A stretch of DNA of 64,000 nucleotides from Cryptomeria japonica (Eukaryota; Streptophyta; Pinopsida; Cupressales; Cupressaceae), in assembly GCF_030272615.1 (NCBI RefSeq), contig NC_081406.1, forward strand, positions 172,320,361 through 172,384,360, in the 5' to 3' direction. Numbering within the stretch: position 1 is the stretch's first letter; every line of letters begins with the position of its first letter. Made by a program: the position numbers and the translations under genes. Below the pieces are notes generated by a model. That model saw only the letters and a list, made by a program, of their open reading frames with translations. It did no database searches and was not told the origin of the DNA. This document shows positions 1 to 10,532 of the stretch, one piece after another.

Positions 1-345
1 ACTTGTCGGACACATAGCATCCTCGTCAGATGTTTGTTTAGATTGCGTTGAAATTTTGACAGAAGTCTAAAACTTTGCACCAACGAGAATGCTATTGGTC
101 CGACAATTTTTTCATCAGTCGAGTAATATGCATCGACGACCATCCGACAAGGAAGTGTCATCGGACATACAGCATCTCGTCGAATATTTGTTTAGTTGGG
201 GTCTGAATTTCAACGGAATCCTAAAACTTTGCACCGACGATAATGTTGTTGGTCCGACGATTCCATCGTTGGTGGAAAGTTTAGTTGTCATCGTAATTTC
301 GATGGAAATTTATTTTAAAAAAATAAAATATTATTATCTAGACGT
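1..345. repeat. CGTCGG-rich repeats, CACTA-like transposon end (unit A)
   Basis: About two imperfect copies of a unit of roughly 154 bp (CGGAC at 8 and at 162), each carrying a TCGTCGGATG-like box, an AAACTTTGCACC box and GACGATAATGTTGTTGG-like sequence. Short CGTCGG/CCGACG motifs in both orientations are typical of subterminal regions of plant CACTA-type DNA transposons. No transposase is visible. The matching block in unit B starts with CACTAG at 21061. The class assignment is an inference from motif style only. Confidence 0.4.
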
Positions 346-1720
346 AAAGCACACCTCATTGAATTGTACAACGAATGATATTCTATCCCCATCAGCTACC
401 AATAGAGGGCATAGGTTTCAAGCTAATATGAGGTGCACTGGTTTCAAGATAATATGATCAGGTGCACCATGGTTGAGATGGTCCAACTCCTAAGAGGATT
501 GTATGAACCACTGAGTACTGGTAAACCTATTAAAATGGGTGCTAATAGTGAATTAGATAAGCCAAATACAAGAACCTTTAAAGCCAATCAGGGAGATGAA
601 ATGAATTTATGTACCTTATCTAAGTTAGTTGTTCTTGGGAGCTACCAAAACTTATCTACTATATATATACATGAAATGAATTTATCTACTATATATACAC
701 ATATTTCTTATAAGTATATCCCAAATTGATAATCTCATATAAATTATCATCATATGTCAATACATGACATATACCTATTCAATGACACATATCTATCTCA
801 TACTAAGTAGTCACTCGTTATTATATATTCAACATATATTCAAAGATGATAATCATGCATTCTGGACTACTTGAATATCTTCTTTAATCAAATAAATCAC
901 ATGTACAAGGTTATTGGGTTGATCAAGTCCAATAGCAAAGTACAATAGGTAAAGATAGTACTAAAAATAATGTTACTAACATCTTAAAAGAAAACAGAAA
1001 TGCATTATGACCACCCACAAAACACTTGATATAAAATAGTTCCAACCTTTCTTTTGTTTAAGTAACTAGGGTATTTGAATTTAAATTTTGGTATAAAAAA
1101 ATAAAATTTTAAAGGTCATCTCTCCCTCTGTATAGTTCAACATGCCCACGTGTTTACTCCTAAAATTTTTCAACTCATTTAGATATCTTATTTTCTAGTT
1201 ATGAAATTGATCTTGGGACCTATGGGTTATGGGCCTATAATATACTTAAGTGAAGTTAGAATAAACCATATCAATTATGTTCAATTACATCAATATCCAC
1301 TTGGAGTGTTTAATATACATATCATCAATGATTACAATGCTTATTTCAATATATATTTGAATTACAACTTGCAAGAATAGATGAAAGAGAAAGAACATGT
1401 GTTGAGGGAGGTGGAAGTGCTCTCCGAGGTGATCACGAATTGAGTCCGTCAGTCCCCAATGGTGGTTTGCAATGTCACCCGACCACATGGAACCCTTAGG
1501 TCCACCCCATCGTGCTTGTGGAGATAGTTTGAAATATTCAATCAAAGTATACAAGGGGGATGATAGGCTCACACATGCCATACACGATACATACATGACA
1601 CAAGTAATAGAACAATACAGTGCAACATCAATAGAGAAGAATGATACCAAGTCATGAATCCAGATAGGGTCACTACTTTAAAAATACAAAAGGCATTAGA
1701 TTCTAGAGTGCCATGGAGGA
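346..1720. other. Duplicated AT-rich DNA, no supported gene
   Basis: The stretch matches 21590-22965 of unit B closely. It contains open frames on both strands (for example 433-729 plus and 1285-1650 minus) that are also open in unit B, but both copies share one origin, so the shared openness is not evidence of coding. None of the frames resembles a family I recognise. A short direct repeat of an ATGAATTTATCTACTATATA-like sequence lies near 650-700. Confidence 0.6.
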
Positions 1721-1724
1721 AGTG

Positions 1725-2135
1725 TCATCGTATGTGCTCATGGGGACACACCATATGGAACCAAGAATTCTCTCATATGGACAAGAAGGACGATCATGCA
1801 ATCCTTGTCCTACATGAGTAGGCATGTCTCTTCCGACAAGTCCCAATGCTCCATGTGTGGGCATGCCTTTCATCGTATGTGCTCATGGGGATGCACCATA
1901 TGGAACCAAGCATTCTCTCACATAGACGAGAAGGACGATCGTGCAATCCTTTTGCTACATGAGTAGGCATGTCTCTTCCGACAAGTCCCAACACTCCATG
2001 TGCAGGCACACCTTGCATTGTATGTGCTCATGGGGATGCACCATATGGAACCAAGCATTCTCTCATACAGACGAGAACAATGATCACACAATCCCTGTGC
2101 TACATGAGTGGGCATGCCTCTTCGCACAAGGATAG
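1725..2135. repeat. 145-bp tandem repeat, about three copies (unit A)
   Basis: The landmark CCATATGGAACCAAG recurs at 1751, 1896 and 2041, exactly 145 bp apart. Each unit also holds the phrases TACATGAGT, GGCATG, CTCTTCC and GTGCTCATGGGGA. Because 145 is not a multiple of three, the same repeat is read in different frames by the overlapping open frames on both strands here, so those frames are by-products of the repeat and not genes. The array and its period are conserved in unit B (22994, 23139, 23284). Confidence 0.9.
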
Positions 2136-2159
2136 TATGTTGACCCAATAGGAGAAGTC

Positions 2160-3255
2160 TTAAGACTCACAATTCAGTGATATATTTAATTATTAGGTTT
2201 AGGGCTAGGGTTAAATATAGTATAGTGTTAGGGTCACAATTTATATAAAATTTAGGGTTCACTTTAGCACACTATCCTTAATATGATACGAGGTAGCATT
2301 TTATTTGATTCAATGTTTGATTAGGTTTAGGGTTAGGTTTCAATATGGTTTATTGTTCAATTAGGTTTAATATTAATATTCAAATGAGCTTAAGGTTAGG
2401 GTTCAATTTAATTTAATGTTATGCGGGGTTCATTTTGGTTTAGTGTTAGTGTTAAGATTCATAATTTGTGTAAGATTTAGAGTTCACTTTCGTTTAGTGT
2501 TTAATTAGGCTTAGGGTTAGTGTAATTTTTTGTTTTCCTTTAATGCTAGGGTTAGGGTTAAAATAATTTAAGGGTAAGGGTTAAATTTTTTAAGTATCTA
2601 ATTATGTTTAGGGTTAGAGTTCAATTTGGTTTATAGTTAAAGTTAGGGTAGAATTTGGTCTATGGTTAAGGTTTAATTTGGTATAATGTTTAATTAGATT
2701 TATGTGAAGGGCTCAAATTGGTTTAGGGTTAGGGTTGTGATTCTATTTGGTGTAAGTTTAATATTCAATTTGGTTTATGATTTTGGTTCAATTTGGTTTA
2801 GTATTAGGGTTAGGATTAAATTTGATTTAGTTTTAGTTTCAGGATTTACAATTTGTGTAAAAGTTAGAATTACAGTGACTTTAGAGTTAGGGCTAATATT
2901 CATTTTCATGTAAGTTTAGGTCTTGGGTTTAGTGTTAGATTTAGGGTTCAAATAAATTTAGATGACAATAAAAATGAGTTTTAAAAGTTATCCAAATTAA
3001 ACCAATTGTGAGATTTAGGGTTTTGTATAGGGTTGATTTGGTTTATTGTTAGGGTTCAATTAGGTTTACTGTAAAATTTAGAGTACAATTTGGTTTGGTG
3101 TTATGGTTTCAATTAATTTATTTTTAAGGTTAAGATTCAATTTGATTTATAGTTAACATTCAATTTAGTTTTGTCTTAGAATTCAATATGGTTTAGTATT
3201 AGGGTTTGATTGTTAGTATTAGGGCTTGATTGAAGGGATTAAACATCAATATTAA
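2160..3255. repeat. Degenerate telomere-like (GGTTTAGGG-type) repeat block, unit A
   Basis: Roughly 1.1 kb built from variants of TTAGGGTT, GGTTTAGGG and AATTTGGTTTA. It resembles an old, interstitial array related to the plant telomere repeat TTTAGGG, heavily mutated and interspersed with CAATTTGG-type phrases. It is not a chromosome end: normal sequence continues on both sides and the block is copied in unit B, where two internal deletions (about 145 and 75 bp) shorten it. Confidence 0.7.
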
Positions 3256-4342
3256 GCTTAGTATTAAGTATTATAAAAGTTATAATTAATAATATCTTAC
3301 TATTAGTTTTTATTATTAAAATTTAGAAATATAAAAAATTATTTTTAATCTATGTAAATTGGAAATGAAAAATTATATTCTATAAAGAGATTAAATGTGA
3401 TGTGAAATATTGTATTAGTTTTGAAATATGTGTGAATTTAGAAAAAATATATTTCTCTAAATTTAGAAACATTATATTTTTATTTTTAAAATTTAAAAAC
3501 ATATAAATAATTTTTTCCACACGATACAAAGAAAAATGCTGATTTTAAATTTAATTTACTTTTGTTTGAAGTAAAGATCATTTAAAGATCAATAATACCG
3601 ATAACATTCATATTCATTAAATTCTTTGAGTTATTTTTCTTTCTTTCATCTTCTTATAATTGATCTTGTTCATTTTAGCGTGAGTGTATAGGAGGGAGAG
3701 AGGGTGTCTCGAGGGTGTGTCTATGGTGTATTTGATTGATTGTTTTCATTTTAACATGTGTGTAATTGATCTTTTTCATTTTAGCATTTTTTTAACTTTG
3801 AGCTTGTCTTTTATTTTTTATTGGGGCTCTCGACCCTTTCTCTTCTTTATCACCCTTCCTCACTAATAGCCTTTTAATTCTATCATTTTTGCTGTGATTT
3901 AAAAAAAAAATTCTATTATAATGCTTTTCTTTTCTTCCATAGAAATCTCTTTCTTTGTATTTCAGTTCCCCTGTTCTCACTTTGTGTCTTGTCTAGCACA
4001 TTACTCATCTTACCCTTCTCTATACTAGTTTGTCTTGGTCTTCTCTTTATCAATTTTTACCTTCTTAGCTCTCTTTCATCTCGAGGATGGATCATAGTGT
4101 GATCCAAAAATATGATACAAAAGAAAGAAAGAAAATTAATAGTTGACATGAGTCCAATTATAAAGATTGCTTTTGTCATTTTTCCAATTAAATTATTATA
4201 TGCCTCTTATTTAAGATTTAAAATGACTTTTCAGCATGGTCATTGACTTTTTCACAGAGGAGATCTTGCCAGGGAGTTGCTGTTTTTAAGAACACCTTCC
4301 ATTTCTACAAATCTTCTTATGCACACCATGGAAACAAATGTT
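3256..4342. other. T-rich upstream block of an HIPP pseudogene, no gene
   Basis: No supported gene. The stretch 3500-4130 is similar to 35160-36330 (shared landmarks: CACACGATACAAAGAAAAAT, GAAGTAAAGATCATTTAAAG-like sequence, GCATTTTTCTAACTTTGAGC, GGATCAT...GTGATCC). The same block therefore precedes both plus-strand HIPP pseudogenes in a unit, which shows a duplication older than the tandem duplication. Confidence 0.6.
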
Positions 4343-4930
4343 TCCTATAAAGACTTTGCAATACTCAAAAACCTAGTCAAATGAACTTTCAATCAATATT
4401 GATTTCTAACGAGTATGTTTGTTTCAAAATTTCAGGCTCGATAGGCTATACACTCAAACATGAACATACTATCCATTTTTTTCCTTTCATTTTTGTGTAT
4501 TTTTTAAGACTTTTTATGAGAGTCTATTTTTCACACGATTTATTGAGCAACCTATACTTTAGATCAGTAAAAAATTGTGTTGTTATCTATGGAGGATGAG
4601 AATAGAAAGAAAAGGGCAATAAGAGCCATTGCAGTGTTGAAGGTACGATGTTGAACTATATAAAGGACTGCCATTACTTTTATTTGAAAGTAAAGAGGAC
4701 AACATACATGAATAATATGTGTTTTGCAGACATGGATTTTGTAGTAGTGGATACGACATAGAATATGATAGCTATAGAGGGGGATGCAGATCCACATTGC
4801 ATCAGAGACATACTCAGAAAAATTTGGCTCATAGAATTATCAATTGAACTTCAATCCTACCGAAGAAGAGGAAAAAGAACCCAATAAAGACAACAAGCCA
4901 ATTGAAGAAAATCAATTTAGGAGAAATAGA
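4343..4930 (+). pseudogene. HIPP-like HMA-domain pseudogene psi-1 (unit A)
   Basis: Decayed copy of the HIPP-like gene family seen intact at 28652-34426. A TATA-like CCTATAAAG stands at 4343-4351. The exon 1 remnant reads ATGAAC and has lost the GT donor that follows ATGAAG in the working copies. The exon 2 remnant (about 4567-4655) encodes an MEDE start and a KKRA helix, and exon 3 starts after TTTTGCAG at 4730 with the MDFVVVD strand. An in-frame TAG stands at 4759-4761, and an extra base near 4820 shifts the frame before the KFG motif. The Lys/Glu-rich tail is only partly readable. The copy in unit B (25840-26430) shares the stop, so it was dead before the tandem duplication. Confidence 0.8.
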
Positions 4931-5105
4931 TCTTTCTACCCCTCATATCTACTACTTCTATTATGATTATGTACTAAAGAATATCTAAACCTTTCCACTA
5001 TAATACTTACAAAAAATTCAAAAGCCAAATGATTAATTTAAAAAGCTAGAGTTTGGCAGTAACGCTGTCAAATTTGAAAGAAAGAGAACAAAAATAGAAA
5101 ATGAA

Positions 5106-5426
5106 TGCTACAACAAACAGAAATAAGTAGATATGTTTATTGATTGTAATAAAACAAATTACACACTTCTTCATTTATAGAAGATTTAACTCGAAATAAG
5201 ATTTAAGAGACCAAATACACATAAAAGACTATAACTTAACAGACTATAGTCATCGACAGTAAGTTGAAGATGTGGAGGACAGATTAACTAGTCTATAGCA
5301 GATGTAAAAAATATATTCTATCGCTACAATGAACTATAGTACAGTTTCAACAGATTGTAAACATGGAGAATCAACCCTCCCTATTATTAGGGAATGTGAA
5401 TTGGGAGAAATTAATCCCTTCTAACA
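5106..5426 (-). repeat. LTR of a degenerate retroelement (unit A, minus strand)
   Basis: Read on the minus strand, the segment starts TGTTAGAAGG directly after a purine-rich AAATTAGGGAGGAA stretch (polypurine-tract-like) and ends GTTGTAGCA, giving 321 bp with TG...CA ends. The copy in unit B (26599-26919) has the same length. No second LTR and no target-site duplication were found, so the element is an old fragment. Confidence 0.5.
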
Positions 5427-6450
5427 TTCCTCCCTAATTTATTCCACTAGCACCTTGAACATCAATCATTGCTAAACTTTGTCATAGATACTCAAATTTC
5501 CCCAAATGCTAGGGCTCCTCATGATCTCCCTGGATCTTTTTGATCTCACTTTTGCTGGTGACTCTTTACTGGCCACAATCAACTTCTTTATATTTATTTA
5601 TGTCTTTGACTCCTTGTCTCCAGACAATAAACTGGAAGTTTTCTTTACTAATTTAGCTACAGCTGGAGTGGCTTCATCTTTGCTATAGTCTCCTAGATCG
5701 CTTGCTGCCTTTGATCTCTTTTCTTTTGTTTGACTTCAAAAACACACTTCATCTCCTAGTCTTCTTTCTTATTGTGCTCCAATTTCTTCAAAATCAAATT
5801 CTTCAACTGCTACGACCGTTTCTTCACACACTTAACTGGTGGTCTTTAGACAATTTTTCGTACTCTCTACATCAGTGACTTTGATTTGGAGGGTGACAAC
5901 ATGACTATGATTCCCTTGATTTATTGAGTCATTTGCTAACAATATCTCTTCACTCAAGCTGTTGCAACTATATCTTCAACTACCCAACTCATCGTCTTCA
6001 ACATCATTATTCTTTTAAATGTGATTAATCTCCTTGTACTATATATGATAAACTCTAACAAACTTCTCTTTGATGATTTTAGCTTCAGATCCTTTTTGTA
6101 AGTGACACACATGGTCTCCTTTCTAGTAATGAGTTGTCAAAACAACCATTCTTATCATTCTTTGTCTTCGAAAAATGATCTATCCCTGCTGATGAATACC
6201 TCTGTTCACTAGCTCTAATCTCCTCTCTAAGCAGCTTCAACAGGAAAAGAAACATCATCTTTCTCAGGGCTACTGCTACAACAGTCCAAACCAACAATAT
6301 CTCTCTCTCTTACTCATATGTATATACTAACTGCGCATGCTCTACATTTGCCCATAGATACCCCTGAGTAACAGCCAGTTTAACAACCACAACTGGGTCA
6401 CACTATTCAACAGTATTTTAGATCTCCAAACTTAAATGAAAATATGGAAT
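5427..6450 (-). repeat. Internal remnant of the same minus-strand LTR element
   Basis: The region upstream (minus strand) of the polypurine-like tract is broken in all frames but has coding-like character on the minus strand, with Lys/Ser-rich phrases such as KKTSSLLSGDKESK. It resembles 17640-18030 of the gag-only remnant further on (shared GGAGG...AACA...ACTATG and CAATCATTTGCTAACAAT), so both belong to related LTR elements. The plus-strand open frame at 5506-5688 is a shadow. Confidence 0.45.
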
Positions 6451-7472
6451 TAAATATAAAATATAGATAGGGAGCTAATTTATTACGATGCCCTTATGCC
6501 AGAAGATCTTATTCCATTTAGTTTTTCTTTACTTTCTTAGATTTTGTTTGGCTTGGCCCTTTTATTTTTGTTCCACTTTTATTTTTAAAATGGTCCAATT
6601 AGACTTTGTGGGTATGCCACCCTCATTATTTTTTTTATAAATATTATACTATCTTTATTGTTGAAACATGAAATAACTTAAAATGAAAGTATGTTGCGGA
6701 AACAAAACATCCAAGTACATAATAGTGATGGATCATGGATGGAAATAAAAACAACCAAACAAGAGAAGAAAATCATTACATAAGATATATATGAAAAACC
6801 CTTGCAAAAATCCACACCCAAAAAGATTGAAAGCTTTTATTAATCTTTCAATACAACTATATCAATTCGAATTCTCTAAATTAACACTTGATTATTTTTT
6901 CAAACTACAAAATAAATTACTTTCATTTTACTCCAAGCTCTGATGTATACCCAGAATCAATAAAAAAAACTATAAATAGTTTTCAATACCATTGACTAAA
7001 ACCACGATCCAGTGGTAACTTTGATGAAAAAGTCACCATTTAGATGACCATATCACATTAAACGTATGAGATATTGAAAGCCCAATTGGAATTATTAATG
7101 GATAAAAAAGCTAGTGTTTGAAACATAATGAAATTTACAGACTAATTTGAGACTTTTTTTGTTTTAAAAGAACAATTTAGTAAATGGAGTTCGACGGTCA
7201 GTTATGCTTAAAACTAAATTAACATCAGTTAACTTTGAGAGATTCAATTGGAAATACAATCCAAATTGACAAAACTAAAAACATTGAGAAAATATTTCCC
7301 GGGATTGGTACACAATCAATTAATTTCCTGGATTATGCTAACCATCCCATAATGGACTGGAAATCTGGACATACAAAACATTGGAAACCATTCAATCATG
7401 AAGCACTAGAAATCTAAAAATCTGCCAAACTATAACTTGCCAAATAAATCTCTTGTTTGGCTTCTGGATTCT
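6451..7472. other. AT-rich DNA and 3' flank of HIPP-A, no gene
   Basis: No gene supported. The part 7058-7472 is the downstream flank of the minus-strand HIPP gene. Its landmarks (ATTGAGAAAATATTTCC, GATTCAATT, GGAGTTCAACGG) recur beside HIPP-B at 28270-28651, partly beside HIPP-C at 61440-61514, and as an orphan at 53920-54260. Confidence 0.6.
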
Positions 7473-8069
7473 TCAAACGATAATGCAGTAGTTGGGATAT
7501 TGGTCTCTAACATCATCGTAGTGGTAGTAATAAATGGGTGTGGCAGGAAAACTTATAAGCGGTGGAGGAACCTGTTCTGGATTATCTTCTTTTGGCTTCT
7601 TCTCTTCAGGTTCAGCTTTTTCTTTTTCTTTTGGCTTCTTGTCTTCGGGTTCCTTTTTCTCCTCTTTGGCAGGACCAAAGCTCAATAACTCTGTGTACCC
7701 AAATTTTCTGAGCTTGTATGTCACACAGACTGGATCTGCATCTCCCGCTACGGCTATCTGATTTTGTGTCATGTCCACTGCAATCGAATCCACGCCTGCA
7801 AAACACATATTTTTCATGTAAATCCTCCTTTTTACCTCCAAATAAAAACAACAGCAGTACGTTATATAACAAAATTATGTACCTTCGAATCCTGCAATGG
7901 CCTTCAACGCCTCTTCTTCCTTTTCTCGTCCTCCATACTTAATTTAAACACCATTTTCTGTTGATCCAAATTATGGGTTGTTCAATAAATTGAATGAAAC
8001 ATAGAATGTCGTTCAAAAGACCTTCAAATGCACTAAAATCAATTTTAAAAAAATGGACAGTACCTTCAT
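7473..8069 (-). pseudogene. HIPP-like HMA-domain gene copy A, frameshifted, promoter deleted
   Basis: Three-exon copy: exon 1 8064-8069 (Met-Lys, GT donor), exon 2 7883-7957, exon 3 7473-7795. Exon 3 is open and encodes the second half of an HMA fold (GVDSIAVDM..., [15 protein letters not shown]), a Lys/Glu/Pro-rich linker, a Tyr-rich segment and a C-terminal CIIV box that would be a CaaX prenylation signal. Exon 2 is one base shorter than in copy B: a G is missing from the AGGGCG run near 7911, which creates an early TGA. About 60 bp upstream of the ATG the sequence jumps (near 8128) to DNA that lies 1.4 kb further away in copy B, so the TATA element is gone. HIPP proteins are metal-binding or protein-binding small proteins anchored by isoprenylation. 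Confidence 0.85.
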
Positions 8070-8119
8070 GTTTGAGCGTATAGCCTATGGATCCTCAAAC
8101 TCTGAAACAAATATGCTCG

Positions 8120-8135
8120 TCAGAGATTGAGATTT
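8120..8135. other. Deletion junction that removed the HIPP-A promoter
   Basis: Left of about 8128 the sequence matches 34430-34485 of unit B; right of it, it matches 35924 onward. About 1.44 kb is therefore missing here. Copy C (upstream of 62140) keeps the same ATACCGATT...AAAGTTCA sequence that unit B has at this point, so the long form is ancestral and unit A carries a deletion. Confidence 0.75.
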
Positions 8136-8554
8136 ATCTTTTCTACTTTAACATGTGTGTTTTCACATTTTTCTAACTTTGAGCTCATCCCTTATTTTTT
8201 GGGGGCTCTAAATGCTTTCTCCTTAGCTATCCAAACCTCACTTTTCTCCTCCTCTTTATCACATGTCCCCATTATTAGCCTTTCAATTTTATCATATTTT
8301 TTTTGTGGGTTTCCTTGATCTATTAACTATTCTAATGTTTTTCTCTTCTTACTTAGCAATCTCTTCCTTCTTGTTTTTCTCTTGGTGTTCTCACTTTGTG
8401 CATTATCTAGCAAATTATCCATCTTAGCCTTCTCTATATTAGTTTGTCTTAGTCTTCTCTCTAATAATTTTTACTTAGCTCTCTTTCATCTTGATGATGG
8501 ATCATTTAGTGTGATCTAAAATTTTGATACAAATAAATATGATACAATTTAATC
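8136..8554. other. T-rich block, no gene; left flank of LINE
   Basis: Matches 35930-36360 of unit B and, more distantly, 3780-4120. No supported coding sequence. It ends in the target-site duplication of the LINE. Confidence 0.6.
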
Positions 8555-8802
8555 AAAATAAGTTGTTTTCAACAAATGGTGATCTACATGCGAAAGACAA
8601 CCTTTGCATTCGTACTGCAAGCTGGTTTCTAGACGCTCTAATGGGTGCAAAGTTGATTGGGTGGAGGAGGATACCCTCCTCCACATGGTTTGATCTGAAT
8701 TAACCCTTCCTTATTTCCTTTCACAGTCAGTTAGCTTCAATTTATTGCTATGTCAGTATTTACTTGCAATTAGTATTTCTGTCTGCGATCACTCAGCTCA
8801 AT

Positions 8803-10532
8803 ATGGAGCCTTGTTCGGATGGTGCATTCATTGCACCGTCCCATTCTAAACCTAACCTTGCAACCAGCCATGGTAATAATTTCGATACCTCTTCTTTATC
8901 TCCGAAGGCATCTTATAGAGATACCGTCTCTAATGCTTCTTTGGAGGTCTCCGAACAAGCTCAGTTTGTGGCATCCCTTGGAGATGGAGGAGGGCATGCA
9001 TTGGGTAAGGGCTCCAACTCTACTCTCGATTCATGCCTCATGATCCCTAATGATTGTATGCTGAACAAGATATCCTTAGAAAAGGATAGACTCAAAACTA
9101 CTGTAGTGTTCTTTGCTTGTATTGATGTCGATAAATGTCCACCTAGGAAATTTATGGACTATTGATTCTTTAACTATTGGAATCTTAAGCTTGGACTCCA
9201 TATTTCCTTCTGTAGGCAGATACAAAAGGGGCTATATGTGATTCTTTTTCATAACCATGAAATGCAGACCGAAGCCCTAAAAAAACAATATTGGTCTGTG
9301 GGTAAGACCTCTTTTCGAGCCCTAGGCTGGACTCCCTAGGCTATCTCTGAGGAAATCCTCGCATTATCTTGCCCTAGGTGGATTCTTCTCAAAAATGTTC
9401 CACCATTTCTCTAGAAATTCATCCCTCGGATGCTCAAGCCTATCGGTAAGGTCATTCAGATGGACAATTCGACCCGATTGGTTGCAAATCTTGATGCCAG
9501 ATTGCTCATATCCATTAAACCTGGCATAGACATACCTAGGGTTTTAAACATGAATATTCAAGGTGAGATTTTCTCTTGCCCTCTGGAAATTCTTGGGGGT
9601 CTTAATGCGTGTTTCCTCTGTAAAAGAGAAGGGCACGTCCGTAAAGATTGCCCTATTATTAACCGCAACAAAAACAATGGTGAAACTAGGGCTAAAGCTG
9701 CCAATCCCCCTGCTCAATTCGCCCCTAAGGCTACCAAAAAGGACTCAAATGCCACCAAAGATGATTTCCACCTAATAGTGGGTCAATTTAATGTCAAACC
9801 TCCTCCTCACTCTCTAGTTACACAAGCATTGATTTAATTGGAACAGGAGCATGGTGATGAATTCCAGGTGGTCACAAACAAATCCAAAAAACACAGAAGA
9901 AAAAATGCTCAACAACTCGCCCTTGAAAAAGTAAAAGTGGTCAATAAAATGCCTGAACAGAATAAAAGTAAAAAACTTTATCCTATTATTGATCATGTCA
10001 TGACCACATGGTCATCTACTAGTAAATCCCATACCAATTCGATAGTTAAATCCATCATTAAAGCTTTTGAAAATGATGAGCAGATCAATGTTAACTCCAA
10101 TCCTCAAGGAGGCTTTGCCAGATGACTAATCACCTCTGGGAACGCCAATTATGGTTCCAACATTGGCTCTGCGGCTGAACCAGTAAACTTAATGAGATTG
10201 GGGATGATCAGGTCATTGAGGTCATCACTGCCTTAGCTGATGACGACCCCCTCTTCTCTCAAGTCCCATGCTCTCCAAATATGGTTCTCACCGCCACTCC
10301 TGACATTTATCTACACCTTCACCATGATGACTGCCCCATGGATTATAATGATGAAGGTGAGGATATCGACCTGCTTGAGATGAGCTCCATTCCCAGGCAA
10401 AAAGGTCGTCATATGGGCTCTAAGAACAAAGGCCTTGCACATAAAAAGAAAGGGGGGAAACAATCAACCCCTCAATCTGCTATCAGTAGCCCGATGGGGA
10501 CCAAGGATCCTATAACCAATGATTCCTCATGA
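8803..10532 (+). pseudogene. LINE ORF1, gag-like RNA-binding protein (broken)
   Basis: The first ATG of the frame is at 8803. The frame runs with TGA at about 9163, two TAG codons between 9339 and 9420, and TAA at 9835, and shifts near 10190 to end at TGA 10530-10532. The middle part has the layout of a plant LINE ORF1 (DUF4283-like segment with conserved Trp, then a PRVLNMNIQGE-like segment) followed by a perfect CCHC zinc knuckle, C-x2-C-x4-H-x4-C, at 9610-9651. The C-terminal part is Lys- and Ser-rich with acidic patches. The protein would bind LINE RNA and form the RNP. The stop overlaps the ORF2 start as ATGA. Confidence 0.85.

Noticed and set aside
1285-1650. Minus-strand open frame conserved in both units as a gene
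   Set aside because: The two copies derive from one recent duplication, so shared openness says little. No domain, signal or splice context is visible.
1794-2151. Several repeat-containing small proteins on both strands
   Set aside because: They are frame variants of the same 145-bp repeat.
2160-3255. A true chromosome end
   Set aside because: The telomere-like motifs are scattered and mutated, ordinary sequence flanks both sides, and the block is duplicated in unit B.
6930-6955. GCTCTGATGTATA as a minus-strand primer-binding site
   Set aside because: It resembles the complement of TGGTATCAGAGC only in part, and no matching LTR lies beside it.
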